Positions 34,198 to 44,851 of a stretch of 64,000 bases of DNA are shown one piece after another. How positions within the stretch are numbered: position 1 is the first letter of the stretch; the number at the start of each line of letters is the position of its first letter. The position numbers and the translations under genes are program-made. The notes under the pieces were generated by a model. The model was not told the origin of the DNA, ran no database searches, and worked only from the letters and a program-made list of their open reading frames with translations. Source of the DNA: Stropharia rugosoannulata (taxonomy: Eukaryota; Basidiomycota; Agaricomycetes; Agaricales; Strophariaceae); assembly GCA_028532985.1 (NCBI GenBank), contig JANCIK010000005.1, positions 1,432,501-1,496,500 on the forward strand, read 5' to 3'.

Positions 34198-37100
34198 ATG
34201 CGAGAAAAACCCGCACCTGAAAATCATCAGAATCAGCATCAGCAGTCGCAGTCGCAATCGCAATCCTCCCAATCGTTTGACGGCGCGACTCCAGGAGTTG
34301 ATGTTAAGAGAGTTCTTAGTGCTTTGAACACGGAACAACTAAAAGGTACTTTGTTTCCTTCGGCGTTTCTGCAATGTTTTTTTCTTACTCTAATATGCAA
34401 TCATAGCCGTGGAGCATGATCCCTCTATCCCGCTTCAAATACTGGCAGGTCCTGGAAGTGGAAAAACCAAAGTCCTCGCGCTGTCCTCTTTAGTAACGGT
34501 AGTAACTAAATAATGTTTACAGGTCCTTATCTCGAGAATCGTTCAGCTGACACTATCATACAATATTTCTCCTTCATCTATATGCGCTGTTACCTTTACC
34601 AACAAAGCTGCGAATGAAATGCGCGAACGTCTCACATCAATCCTAGGGAAACAGATGACAAAATCCTTGCAAATGGGAACATTTCATTCTCTATGCGCAA
34701 AGTTTTTGCGAATATATCCACATAAAGTCGGTCTGAAAACGAATTTTACCATATGTGATGCCGACGAAAGGTTATTTACATGCCTCCGTTTGGTGTCAAG
34801 CTGGCTGACTCCTTGTTTCACTTGTTAGCAAGAAACTAATATCAGCTCTACTTAAGCCTTACAAGGAAGCACTTGCCGACAGTGACATCGCTCTGACAGA
34901 GGGTAGAGTTGCATCTGCTATTTCAAAAGCCAAAGCAAAGGGCTATTCAGCAACCGACTATGCCAAAGAGACCCTAATATCTCTGAGGACAGCTATCAAA
35001 GGAAAATTCTCGTCTGATCATAACATAGAAGATAATAGAAGCGTTGAACAAATTATAGCTGAGGTTTACACCGGCTATCAGCAGGTTCTAAGCCAAAACA
35101 ACGCCCTCGACTTCGATGACCTGCTCATCTATGGAGTACAGTTATTCTCTCAACATCGAGATACTGTACTTTGGTGTCAACATATTCTTGTCGACGAATT
35201 GTATGCATTCCTTCAGTTTTCTCGGGCTAACGCTAATCGGATATCGAAGTCAGGATACCAACACGATGCAATACGAACTCATGAAGTCTATAGGCATTAG
35301 ACGTTGTGTGACTATCGTTGGGGACCCTGACCAATCCAGTGCGTACAATATCGTTATACACTTATATGCGTTCTTATAAATATTATGTAGTCTATGGCTG
35401 GCGGTCTGCGGAGGTAGTCAATCTTTCAAGAATGCACCAGGGTAATAAGTTTTGGAAAATCTGAAACTAAGAAATACTAAATTCTCGGATGTAGACTTTC
35501 CCAACACTCAACAGATTTTCTTGGAACAAAATTATCGTTCCACTGCAGCTATACTAAGAGCATCAATGGCTATTGTATCTGAAGGTATGGTTACAGTCTT
35601 TCGCCCTATTAGTATAGATACTAGACCTTGACAGATAAGAAACGCGTTCGAAAGTCTTTACGTACTTCAAATGCGTTAGGCTTTTCTCCTGTTGTCGCCG
35701 AATTTGAGACAGAGAAAGAAGAGGCTGCATTCATCGCTTTTGAAATAAAACGTTGTGTAGCGAATATGGGTAAAACTCTGCGATGGGGTGATTTTGTGGT
35801 CCTTCGTGAGTGTTGTCTCTAAATGCTACAAATAGTCTACTTATTGCTTCTTTTACCAGTGCGTTTCAATGCCCTTTCACGACCTATAGAAAGTGCATTA
35901 CAGAAGGAAGGGATTCCTTGCAGAATCTTGGGGGGACATAAGTTTTTTGAGCGAATGGAGGTCGGTGACTTTAATGTTATTAATAGTGGTTTTTGCTAAG
36001 GCGTAACAAGGTGAAAGATATTTTGTCATATCTTCAACTTGTGGACAACCCAGCATTTGATCCCGCTTTTATTCGCGCAGTAAAAGCGCCTACTCGAGGG
36101 GTCGGTGATAAGGTACTCAAAGACTGTCATCTCATGGACTGGGTATCTCATCGCAAATTAGACTCTGTCGGAGATCGCGACGCGGGCGGCACATCAGAAG
36201 ATATCTCAGCTACAGCTTGCAGAGAATATTCACGACAGCAAAGCTCCAGATATAAAGCCTTCAATCAAACGGAAAATAATGCCATTCATTCAAGTCATTC
36301 GCGCTATACGCAAGATGGATGCATCTGTATGTGATCTGTCTTACTTTCGGTACTTATCCCAGAATGCTCAGAAAGGATAGAACGTAACACCTTCAGAGAT
36401 GATTCGAAAACTTGTTAGGCTCGTTGAATATGAAGACTATCTAAAGAAGACCCAGCAAGATTGGGAAAGCAGATGGGAAAACGTTCAAGAATTAATCACC
36501 TTTGCCAGCGAAGTGGAGGCAGAGATTACATCCATCGACCAGCCGTCGATGCCCGCGCATGAGGATGCCCAAGAAGCACACAAGGGATCCAACCAGTGCG
36601 GCATGTTCCTATTACTCTTTTTACCTTGCTGATGTACCAATGTAGACAGTCAACATTGAGGTCATTTCTACAAGCTTCTATGCTATCGTCAGAAGGCGAC
36701 AACCAGTCGGAAGAGCAAAGCAAAGAGGTTCGTATTTAAATATTATCTATGAACCGATCCATCAACCTACTGATTCGTTAAGAAAGTCACTATTTCAACT
36801 TGTCATGCTGCGAAAGGACTGGAATGGCCTGTCGTGATTATACCATCAGGTATATATTGCTTCTACTTTGTGTTTGGCATCATTTATATATATATATATA
36901 TATATAGTGGATCAGGATACGTTCCCATTCTACCGCACAGAAGATGTTGAAGAAGAACGGTAGGCTCTTGACAGTGTCATGCAGATCACTTCATGATCGG
37001 TTTTTCTAAATTAAGTTTTCAGACGTTTGCTGTACGTTGGTTGCACGCGTGCACAGTCTCTTCTGTATCTGTCGTATTCTCGTCAACGACAAGTCGCCGG

Positions 37101-38514
37101 GAAAACTAAGCAAAAGAAACTCTCCGATTTTATTTCTATCGTACGCAATAAAAATCAGGTTTGCATCTTTCTGCCAACTGTATATGTGCGCATTATTTGA
37201 CATGGGATTTAGGGTCATTTTAGCACTGATATTCCTCGCTTTCTTTCGCAAGACCGAGCTGTTATCTCTACTATCCTCGGTCGGAATGTTCCGGACGAGC
37301 AAGAAGTGGCAAAGAATCTAGCTGAACTGTAATGCACACCGAATCTCGTCCTTGAAGGCTAACTCTTACGTCAACTATAGGGAATCGACTTGTGGCAATC
37401 GTTTACAGTCCACATATCAAAATGCCAATGGAACCTTCTCTGCGCTTAGTTTAATGGGTGTAAAAATTAATAACGAGCATGAATGTGAGCGCAGTCAATC
37501 TTTCATTCGGTTTTTTGCTGGTAAATACTTATGTTACTTTCAGCCGCAGTCAGATATGCTGCACCTGATGTTCTTGCGACGCTTTCTGCGACTTTTATGA
37601 AAGACTATAAGAAACCGGCTTTCGGTAATGCCTCCGGCCAGTCATCGCGATCGACTGCCTTCCAGACAAGCTTTACATCCGCCTCTTCAGTGGCACAGAA
37701 CCTCCCTACCATTTCCGATTCTGGGTCGGCGTCTGCATCTTACTTTCCCCAAGATGAAAAGAGAGGTCCAAATTCTCGACCACAAGAATATTCAAGACAA
37801 GGCCCTTCTAAGCCAATGATACCTTCAAGCGACCGTCAACTTAACCTCGGTCAAGAGTGGCTTACTTCTAATCACTGCAGATCTGGGGCACTAAAAGAAA
37901 GAAACGAGGACATCTTCGGTAGTATGCCTCGTTCTGATGTCACAAGGCCCCACCATGTTATAACGGCAAGTCCCAAGTCCCCGTCGCACTTGCCTAATGC
38001 AGCCTCTATGCAGAAGTTTGCACGGCCGCTTTTGCACTCTTCGTCGTCGAATCGAAGCGCAGATATAAGTAGCGGCAGTGTCAAAGACAACACACATTCT
38101 TCCCAGAAAAAGGAAAACGGGCCTAATTCAGGCATTGCGCCGGGTGCTCGCTGTGCGGAGTCGGACAAGCGGGCAACTGCGGCCCAAGTCCCTGGACAGC
38201 AGTCACTCGGCTGGAATAACAGTCGACCTAGGCCGCATGAGAGTTGCACGCCTAGGTCTGGTCATTTGAAGGGGCCAACGGCGGAAAATCCCTCAGACGG
38301 GGGCACTTTGGCAGCGCGGACGGCAGTAGTGCCACCAGGTGCTTCTCAGCAGGGCGTCAATACTGCTTTAATTTCTCCTGCGCAGCGGCCAGGCGCACCC
38401 GAAACGTCTCATGTGGATAATCAAGCTGCCCCTCATACGGCTGTCAAGCGACGACTAGGGATGGGGCGAACAACTACTGGGTACTCGAACAAAAAATTCA
38501 AGCGCCCTGTGTAA
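34198..38514 (+). CDS. SRS2: UvrD/Srs2-family 3'-5' DNA helicase
   Basis: Nineteen exons encode about 1100 residues. After a Gln/Ser-rich start come all UvrD motifs: LNTEQLKAVEHDPSIPLQILAGPGSGKTKVL (Q motif and Walker A), AVTFTNKAANEMRERL, GTFHSLCAKFLR, ALDFDDLLIY, DEFQDTN (motif II), GDPDQSIYGWRSAE, LEQNYRSTAAIL, then HAAKGLEWPVVIIP and EEERRLLYVGCTRA in the second half. The last 300 residues are disordered, Ser/Gln/Pro-rich and basic, ending in KKFKRPV, as in the Srs2 tail that binds Rad51 and SUMO-PCNA. The protein should disassemble Rad51 filaments and restrain recombination. Two splice choices are notable: after GSGKTK a 51-nt intron with a weak GTCCTC donor, and GVGDK joined to TLSEIATRAA, which avoids a frame break. 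A (TA)11 tract abuts one acceptor. Confidence 0.92.
36885..36906 (+). repeat. (TA)11 microsatellite at an intron acceptor
   Basis: Eleven TA units run directly into the AG of the 3' splice site (exon resumes at 36908) in the intron that separates VVIIPS from VDQDTFP of the Srs2-type helicase. No pyrimidine tract remains between the repeat and the splice site. Confidence 0.85.
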
Positions 38515-38662
38515 GCGTATTTGTGATGTATTTATTTATTACGGCGACGGTCCACGGGCAACCGTATGGGAATCAAGTGGGATTGGCAGCATACTTGATC
38601 GAAAAAGATTGTATTACGATTAGCACAATGAATGTGATCACAACGCGCAAACCCCAAGGAGC

Positions 38663-38777
38663 TTATAATGCCCATGACTATGGCGCTTTGCAGTGAGGCG
38701 TCTTGTTTTATTCCGAAGGGCTGCGTTAATGAGGAGCAGCACAGAACTGTTGATTCCCAGCCTGATTAGGCACGATT
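38663..38777. repeat. Direct repeat, copy 1 (about 115 bp)
   Basis: This stretch (TTATAATGCCCATGACTATG ... CCTGATTAGGCACGAT) is repeated in the same direction at 38969-39078. They share CATGACTATGGCGCTTTG, AGTGAGGCGTCTTGTTTTA and CCCAGCCTGATTAGGCACGA. Copy 1 carries about ten extra bases (CAGCACAGAA) before the last block, and copy 2 has TTAATG twice. Confidence 0.85.
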
Positions 38778-38968
38778 ACGGTTGGCGAGCAGAGGGAACG
38801 CATCATTTATAGCTCGGGAGTCGTTGTGTAACACAAGCGTAACATCCTATGTAATAAATACCTAAAACTGGTATTGGAACCCAGCGTACATGCCATGGGC
38901 GATAACCATGTACGTGCTGCCAACTGTGGGTTGAAATGCAGGCTAACTGAAAGTGAGGTGGCGTTAGT

Positions 38969-39078
38969 TTATAACGCCCATGACTATGGCGCTTTGGAGT
39001 GAGGCGTCTTGTTTTACTTCGAATGCCCGTGTTAATGTTAATGAGGAGCTGTTGGTTCCCAGCCTGATTAGGCACGAT
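38969..39078. repeat. Direct repeat, copy 2 (about 110 bp)
   Basis: Second copy of the repeat at 38663-38777, offset by about 306 bp. Roughly 85 per cent of positions agree by eye, outside two small indels. I see no terminal inverted repeats or coding potential. Confidence 0.85.
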
Positions 39079-39954
39079 ATACAGCTTCGTAGAGTCCTGA
39101 GATAAACAGGAAAGGGACTGCCACGGTACCACGAGGCGAAGAGCAATGTTTGAGAACGAGCATGTTTGAAAATAGATGCAATTGCAATGGCAATGTTCAC
39201 GGAGGTACAGGTGAGCTATGATAAGATCTAAAGTATTTCTATCAATAATGACGGATGTCAACGCCAAAGGAAAGCCTAAGAAGGTACTATGAATGGGAGC
39301 CGTATCGTTGATGATCTGCAAAGGAGGATATCAGCACGCAAGTTAAAGGTTTTGAGACGGATGAATCAGGAGTCGGTGAATATCCGCAGCTGCCCAGGGG
39401 CGCTTGGTAGTCTAACATGCTTTTGACTGGAGGCACGAGGCCCATCATATTGGCAGTAGGGGAAGGACACTCACTCTGCAGGTATTAGTTGAGAGAGAAA
39501 GCGGGACAAGGTCGGGCGCAAATTTTGTGGTGGGCGGCAAGTACCGAGGACGCCGGACCGGGAATCCCAATGGGGAAAGAGAAAGCAGGGCGGCTGTGGC
39601 CTCATGTTAACGGCGAGGCAGAGGACTGAACGTGATCCAGGTCGCTGCCTGGCTCTGTTTTGCCATTCTGGATATTCTTCTTATATTTTCTTTACAGATT
39701 ATCGCGATGCTTCGCAATTTACTTAGCTCATGATCCTTCCTTGCAGCAGCCCCATTATATTCGCGGGATTTCAATCGTACATTGTCGACGTCTACCCGGT
39801 ATCTCCGCGCATTTGCCCATCCACCCCCTCTCCTGCGAGTGAGTCGCGGCGAACATGCATCCCCACCTGCTTAAAGCTCACCACCCTCGTTAGATATCGC
39901 TTTTCTCCTTGCTCCTGTCAGCCACCCCATCCACCCCTGTCCCCTCCCCCAATC

Positions 39955-40805
39955 ATGCCTGCATACGCTCCGACCCGTAGGGACGACAAAGGCATCCCCT
40001 CGCCCGTCACCCCTGCGGTCACCGGCATCGAGTACCCCGCTACCGATGACAACTCCACTGAGCTCGAGGTCCACAGGCAGCGCGGCACCGCCCGCGCGTT
40101 GTACACCCACCCCAACATCGCCGGCTCGTCTATCGATGATGTAGAACCGCCCGCCGATGCGCGCTCGCTTGATTTAATATGGGATACCATACGTCTGGAA
40201 AAGGAGAAGAAAATGGCGAAGGAGCGGCCCAAGGTGCAGTCCCTCGAGCAGGAGATGCACGCCGCTGAGCAGGTCCCCTTCCACAATATACCCGTCATGG
40301 AGTCGCCGCCACCCACATCCCAACCCAAAATTGCAAAGAAGTCAAAATCCATGTCAGTACGCTTGTACAATGGTCAAAGGGCACTCACTAACCGAGCCAC
40401 AGATCTAATTTCCGCGAGTCCACCGACGGCCGCTGTATTGTAGCAACATTCGACCTACCTGAGGTCAACAAACAGGACATCCACATAAGCTTCCAACGCA
40501 ACAAACTTGTTATAACTTGGGAGGTCGGCACCGTCACCGACTGGGACGAGGAGGACGGCGTCGTCCTCCGCGAATGTGTAAGGAAGATGTACCACAGGAC
40601 GCTACCACTGCCTGAGGGAACACGAGTGCGTACACGCTCTCGCATAACGGACAAGAGCCCCTATGTTGACTGATTGCCGTCGCTTGCTTTTGCCCTTCAG
40701 TTTGAAGAAATCCACGCTCAAATGACCAGTAAAGGCCTTATACTAAGATACCCCAACATGCGCTGCTATAGAGTAGACGCCCGTTCCAGATCAGGAGATT
40801 CCTGA
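39955..40805 (+). CDS. Hsp20/alpha-crystallin domain protein with long N-terminal extension
   Basis: Three exons (39955-40352, 40403-40625, 40701-40805) encode about 240 residues. Residues 1-130 are polar and probably disordered. The alpha-crystallin domain starts at about SNFRESTDGRCIVATFDLPEVNKQDIHISF and contains NKLVITWE, the basic YHRTLPLPEGT strand and IHAQMTSKGLILRYP. This is the usual order: ATFDLPGV, LxIxGE, FxRxxxLPxxV, then the Asn-Gly-Val-Leu position. Here that last motif is SKGLIL, close to consensus. There is no IXI motif in the short tail, so oligomer formation may differ from classical small heat-shock proteins. It should act as an ATP-independent chaperone in the cytosol. 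The pyrimidine-rich sequence before the ATG is typical of a strong fungal promoter. Confidence 0.85.
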
Positions 40806-41223
40806 GGTTGTATATCCATCTTGCTTTGATTTGTTGTTGTAAATTATCTCACCTTTGTTGCATTTCTTCCGCTTTTTTCGTAATTATAGCTTAAAGGATT
40901 AATAATATTATTCTGTGCAGCACGGCTTCCATAGAGAAATATAACATGCTGGCATCTTTATCCAATGTATAGTCCTTGAGCAATGAAAAGAGCCTTCTTT
41001 GTAGAGCATAGACAAGTCAGGGCGCCAGGGTTTTACGAAAGTCATTACGCAGCGAAAGGCAACAGATTTACAGAGATCCATGAGCAAGCAATCTTGTGTC
41101 GTATCCGTTTCTTCCGGAATTGCGGTACCATGGCCAGCCAGCAGTCTTCTCCCGCGAACGGTTCCGCGATGGACCAATTTTACAGTATACAGTGTCGACG
41201 AGGCTCATTCAATTCGAGAGCTA
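40806..41223. other. Convergent 3' region, no supported gene
   Basis: About 420 bp between the Hsp20-domain gene and the end of the unknown minus-strand gene. A plus-strand frame (40983-41414) runs across it, but half of that is antisense to the neighbouring gene and the rest resembles nothing known. Confidence 0.5.
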
Positions 41224-43443
41224 TTACCTTCGTAGTTCATTACCTATTTCCCATGATACTGAAATACATTTCATATCGCGCGACAGAACATGAGAACGAA
41301 GGTGTGCTTTACCATAATTTCTCTGAGAGAACGCTTGAGCCTTCTGCGCCATCATTGATCGCCGAGACGCGTCGTCCAAATGAACTTCCGCCCGGATTTG
41401 GCTCTGCGCGCTGACGGTGCGGGCAGTAGTGAAGAACTCGTCCATGAACGACTCCAAGGACCTGAGCGGTTTAGCAGATAGCAATGCTTCGGTTTTGGCA
41501 GGTTCTAGGGAGGCATGGTCCGATGTGTCCCACCGCGAACTCATGGAGTCGCGAGAGGCCACCAGATGGTTGGACTGTGCAGATGGTGGCTGATAACCAG
41601 AGCTTGGTCCGCGTATTGGTGATGTAATGGACTCGTTGTCGGAGCGGATGTTATACCGCACAGTCATAGAGCCAGCATTATCGGAAGCACGCGCAAACGA
41701 AGTTGATGCAGATGGCGTAGATAGGTCATTAGAATAATGGGGACTGGGCCTGCTTGTACCCTGTTTTTCCTTCCCTCTGCCTGGCAACTCAAGCTGTGAA
41801 TCAGTGATTACCATTTTGGCTTCCTCTAGCCGAACCAAGTTCAAAGGAGCTCTTGCGTAGTAACGGCCACCTTTTTGAGTCGAAATACATTCCCCAGAGT
41901 TCTCTCCACTAAAAGGACGCGCCAGTTGCAGAGTTGATAGCGCATATATAATTTACACACGCACGTATGCATCATCGCGACATCCAAAGGCAGAGGGTTG
42001 GAGTTAGAAGACATCGGTTCCTTCTTCCTGCGTTTTGATTTAACGGGCGGGACGGCAACTAACGCACCTCTTTTACGAAACTTATCATTGAGGATCAACA
42101 AAGCAGCATGATCCAATCACCTCTTCTTTCTAAATAGTGATTGATAGTCTGGGCTTCTTTGTCCTGGTGTGAGCGGGAGCAGTTGTAGCGCAGGGTAATC
42201 TGCAGCCTTTAAATCAGCGCGATCAACTTGGGACCCTCCTTTCTTCTGCGGATGGGGCTTCGTCTTCGCGCCCATTATGCGGGAAGGGGCGTCTGCATCC
42301 CATATCCAGTTGTCTATCCCGAGGCGATCTAAGTCGTGTGTGCGCAGTGCGGACGAGTCATCATTGGCCAGCACCCGCGGGACGCGCTGGATCTTGGATG
42401 AGAAGCTGGCCGTTCGAATGGCTTGAGTTTTGCGCGGATCAACCAGGTCCCATTTCCTCTTTGTGTGGGCGGAAGAACGGGGACTGGTGTCGGGACCGCC
42501 GTGCAGCCCAGGGACGAAGCGCAAGGGCGGCCGGCTGGGGTCGACCTCGTCCTGCGCGTACTCGTCCTCTGGATTGCCGTGGGTGGCAACGCAAGCTTCG
42601 AATATGCGCTGTTTTAATGACTTACTATACTTCCTCCGCTGTTTCTTGATGACCGAAGACTGTAGGCTCTGTGAGCAGGTGCTGATGGTGGACGCGCCGC
42701 ACTCCAGAGAAGCACTTCTAGCACCACTACTTGTCAGCTCATCAGTAGCCGGAAGAACACGAGATATTGCTCTGGATCGCAGCGAGAGGGTGTTATCAGC
42801 CTCGTGTATACATGCGGGACTAGTTTTAGAAGAGGAACGGCGCGCAGTTGCTGGCGTGTTTTTGTAATTGGGTGTCTTTGTCCGGGAGCTTGATTTTATT
42901 GTGCGGTATTTTTTCTCCGGTTTTCGGTTTTTGCGAACAGATGCGCGTAGGAAGCCTTCCACAGTAAGCAAGGATGTCTGGGAATCAGGGAGAAGTTCAG
43001 AGCCATGATAGGCAGGCTGAGCCGATAACGGTTGTTGTTGGGAAAATGTCGGGCGAGAGTGACAGGAGCGTTTAGATCGCCCGGATATAACTTCAATCCA
43101 GTCCGAAGGCCTTTCGTCTGCTTCCTGATCGATACGACTCCCTGTCGCCTGTTCTAAAAGACAAAGCTCGAGCTCGACTTCTCCAGGAATCGAAGAAGGG
43201 ACTACAGATTCGTCGCGGTTAATGTCGTCAGCCCGAGAGTGAATATATGCGTCCAAAACATCCGCGGACTGGATAAGTGTGCCTTCTTGACGCGCAGGGA
43301 CGGATTTGTGAACGTAGTATCCGAGACATGGATCCACCGCGAGAAAGCCGAGCGACCGCCGTCTACGCTTTATCTAAAAACTAACACAAAAAGAGGGTTA
43401 CGGAGGTACGAGCTAGATATTTCCGTACCACATAGTCTGACAT
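41224..43443 (-). CDS. Unrecognised basic, Ser-rich protein
   Basis: Exons 43443-43429, 43373-42121, 42069-41965 and 41908-41224 give about 680 residues. Exon 1 is only 15 nt (MSDYV); exon 2 then opens with IKRRRRSLGF. No known domain is visible. There are many basic clusters (KNRKPEKKYR, KKQRRKYSKSLKQRIFEA, KSKRRKKEP) that could be nuclear localisation signals. There are also Ser/Thr-rich stretches and a conserved-looking acidic helix near the C terminus (SLESFMDEFFTTARTV). The second intron (42120-42070, 51 nt) carries an in-frame TGA; removing it joins FRKKR to GALVAVPPVK without a frame change. A GTAAAG...TTTCAG pair (54 nt, in frame) in the last exon may be a further intron. Composition suggests a nuclear or chromatin-associated protein, but I cannot name it. 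Confidence 0.7.
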
Positions 43444-44851
43444 CTCGTGACAAGCCCAGAACACCTTCAGTCCAATAGTATGGGTTCGCCAACCTCAGGC
43501 TCAGCTGGCAGTGAGCAAATTTGATCCACGGAAAGATTGAAATATTGCGCGTTCCCAGGGACGTCTTCTATGGCTTACTGGACGAGTGCGAGAAACATGG
43601 ATCAGGCCAGTTTGTATTTTGACGACCAAGGCTTATTTTTACAACCGCGACCCAGTGTACTGCGCAGCCAGAACCAACGGAAAACAAAGGAAGAAAGAGA
43701 ACTTGACGATGCGCGCTAACACCAAGGCCAGGAGAAGCAGATGAGCAAAAAGCGGGACAGAATAAGCTTGGAGAAAATGGGGGCTTGAGCAGTATAGTCA
43801 CAGTCAGGACCGGAGCGTAGAGCAGACTCCAACACTGCCAAATTCAAATTCGCATAACACGGTCACGTGTCGGCGCAATTATCCGGAACCGCATCCTTGT
43901 GCCTCGAGGGGCCGCAATATACCGCATGGCATTGGGCCGCGGTACATAGGCATGATGCACACCATGCGCCTAGTGCACGCTGCCTTGCGTCGACCACGCG
44001 TGCGTCGACACAGATCGCTTGCGTCCTCCTGTGTCGCATTGTCCCGTAATTTATGAGAATGGCCAGACTCGAGCCAAAGTTGGCCATTTGGTCGACGAAG
44101 AGAAGATATGTATGTAAATTGATTGGCCCTACAGCACTATCCCATGATGCCAGATAGTGGGCTATAGTAGGTCATTCTTGTCGAGTCTGTCAAGTAATCT
44201 TACTCTGAGTTTGAAAAGCGGAAGACCTACCGGAAAGATAATTCCCTGGAGAATGAGTAAAGTAAGCCGCTTGTGTATATTCGCCCCAGATAACATGCGG
44301 GGAAGAGTATAAATAAACTACACTTCCCAGGTTTCAGCTGACTTTGCCGCCGACGGAGGTGCAGAATGACAGCAGATGGTATCAAGTAAGCTGTTCAGGA
44401 AGGGTTTCAGCAGGAGATAAGCAGTTATGTGGATAAAAGGCACACGCGACTGCATCGAGGCTGCACAAGATTACGGCGGGAGCCGAGAAGCCGTCGAGAT
44501 GAGGGAGAGGTCCAGTTAGTGGCGATTGCAGCATGCATCCTGTACATAGACGGCGACAGCTATCTGATTCAGTTTTGTTCTTGTCTGCGAGCCATCCATC
44601 ACCATCACCTCGCGCTCTAGCGCACGCCCTCTGCGTTCCAACAACGACAGGAAACGCCGCATACGCGCTTCTGATACACCATCACTCTGCCCTGCGCGCC
44701 CCTGCCATATATAACACGTCATATTGCTGCGCGTAATCCTTCCCTTAACATCGTGTCACCTCACCATCTGTATCGTTCCCCGACCACCCACTCAGCCAAC
44801 TGGACTTGGCCTTGTATTTACACTCTACCTCCTGCCAACTCGAACTACACC
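43444..44851. promoter_or_regulatory. Divergent intergenic region, about 1.4 kb
   Basis: No supported gene. The region contains a CACGTG box at about 43864-43869 and a TATATAA motif at about 44708 near the MFS start. Small frames on both strands match nothing. Confidence 0.5.

Larger units (their letters stand above)
38515..39954. other. Intergenic with a direct repeat, no supported gene
   Basis: About 1.4 kb between the helicase stop and the Hsp20-domain gene. It holds the direct repeat described at 38663 and 38969. A 172-codon minus-strand frame (38803-39321) spans one repeat copy and resembles nothing known. Confidence 0.55.

Noticed and set aside
40983..41414. 143-codon plus-strand frame
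   Set aside because: Half of it is antisense to the last exon of the unknown gene and the rest resembles nothing known.
42117..42119. In-frame TGA suggesting stop readthrough between two long frames
   Set aside because: The stop lies within a normal 51-nt GT-AG intron (42120-42070), which explains it without readthrough.
42430..42867. 145-codon plus-strand frame and its neighbours
   Set aside because: Antisense to the large exon of the unknown basic protein, whose Ser/Arg codons create open frames on the opposite strand.
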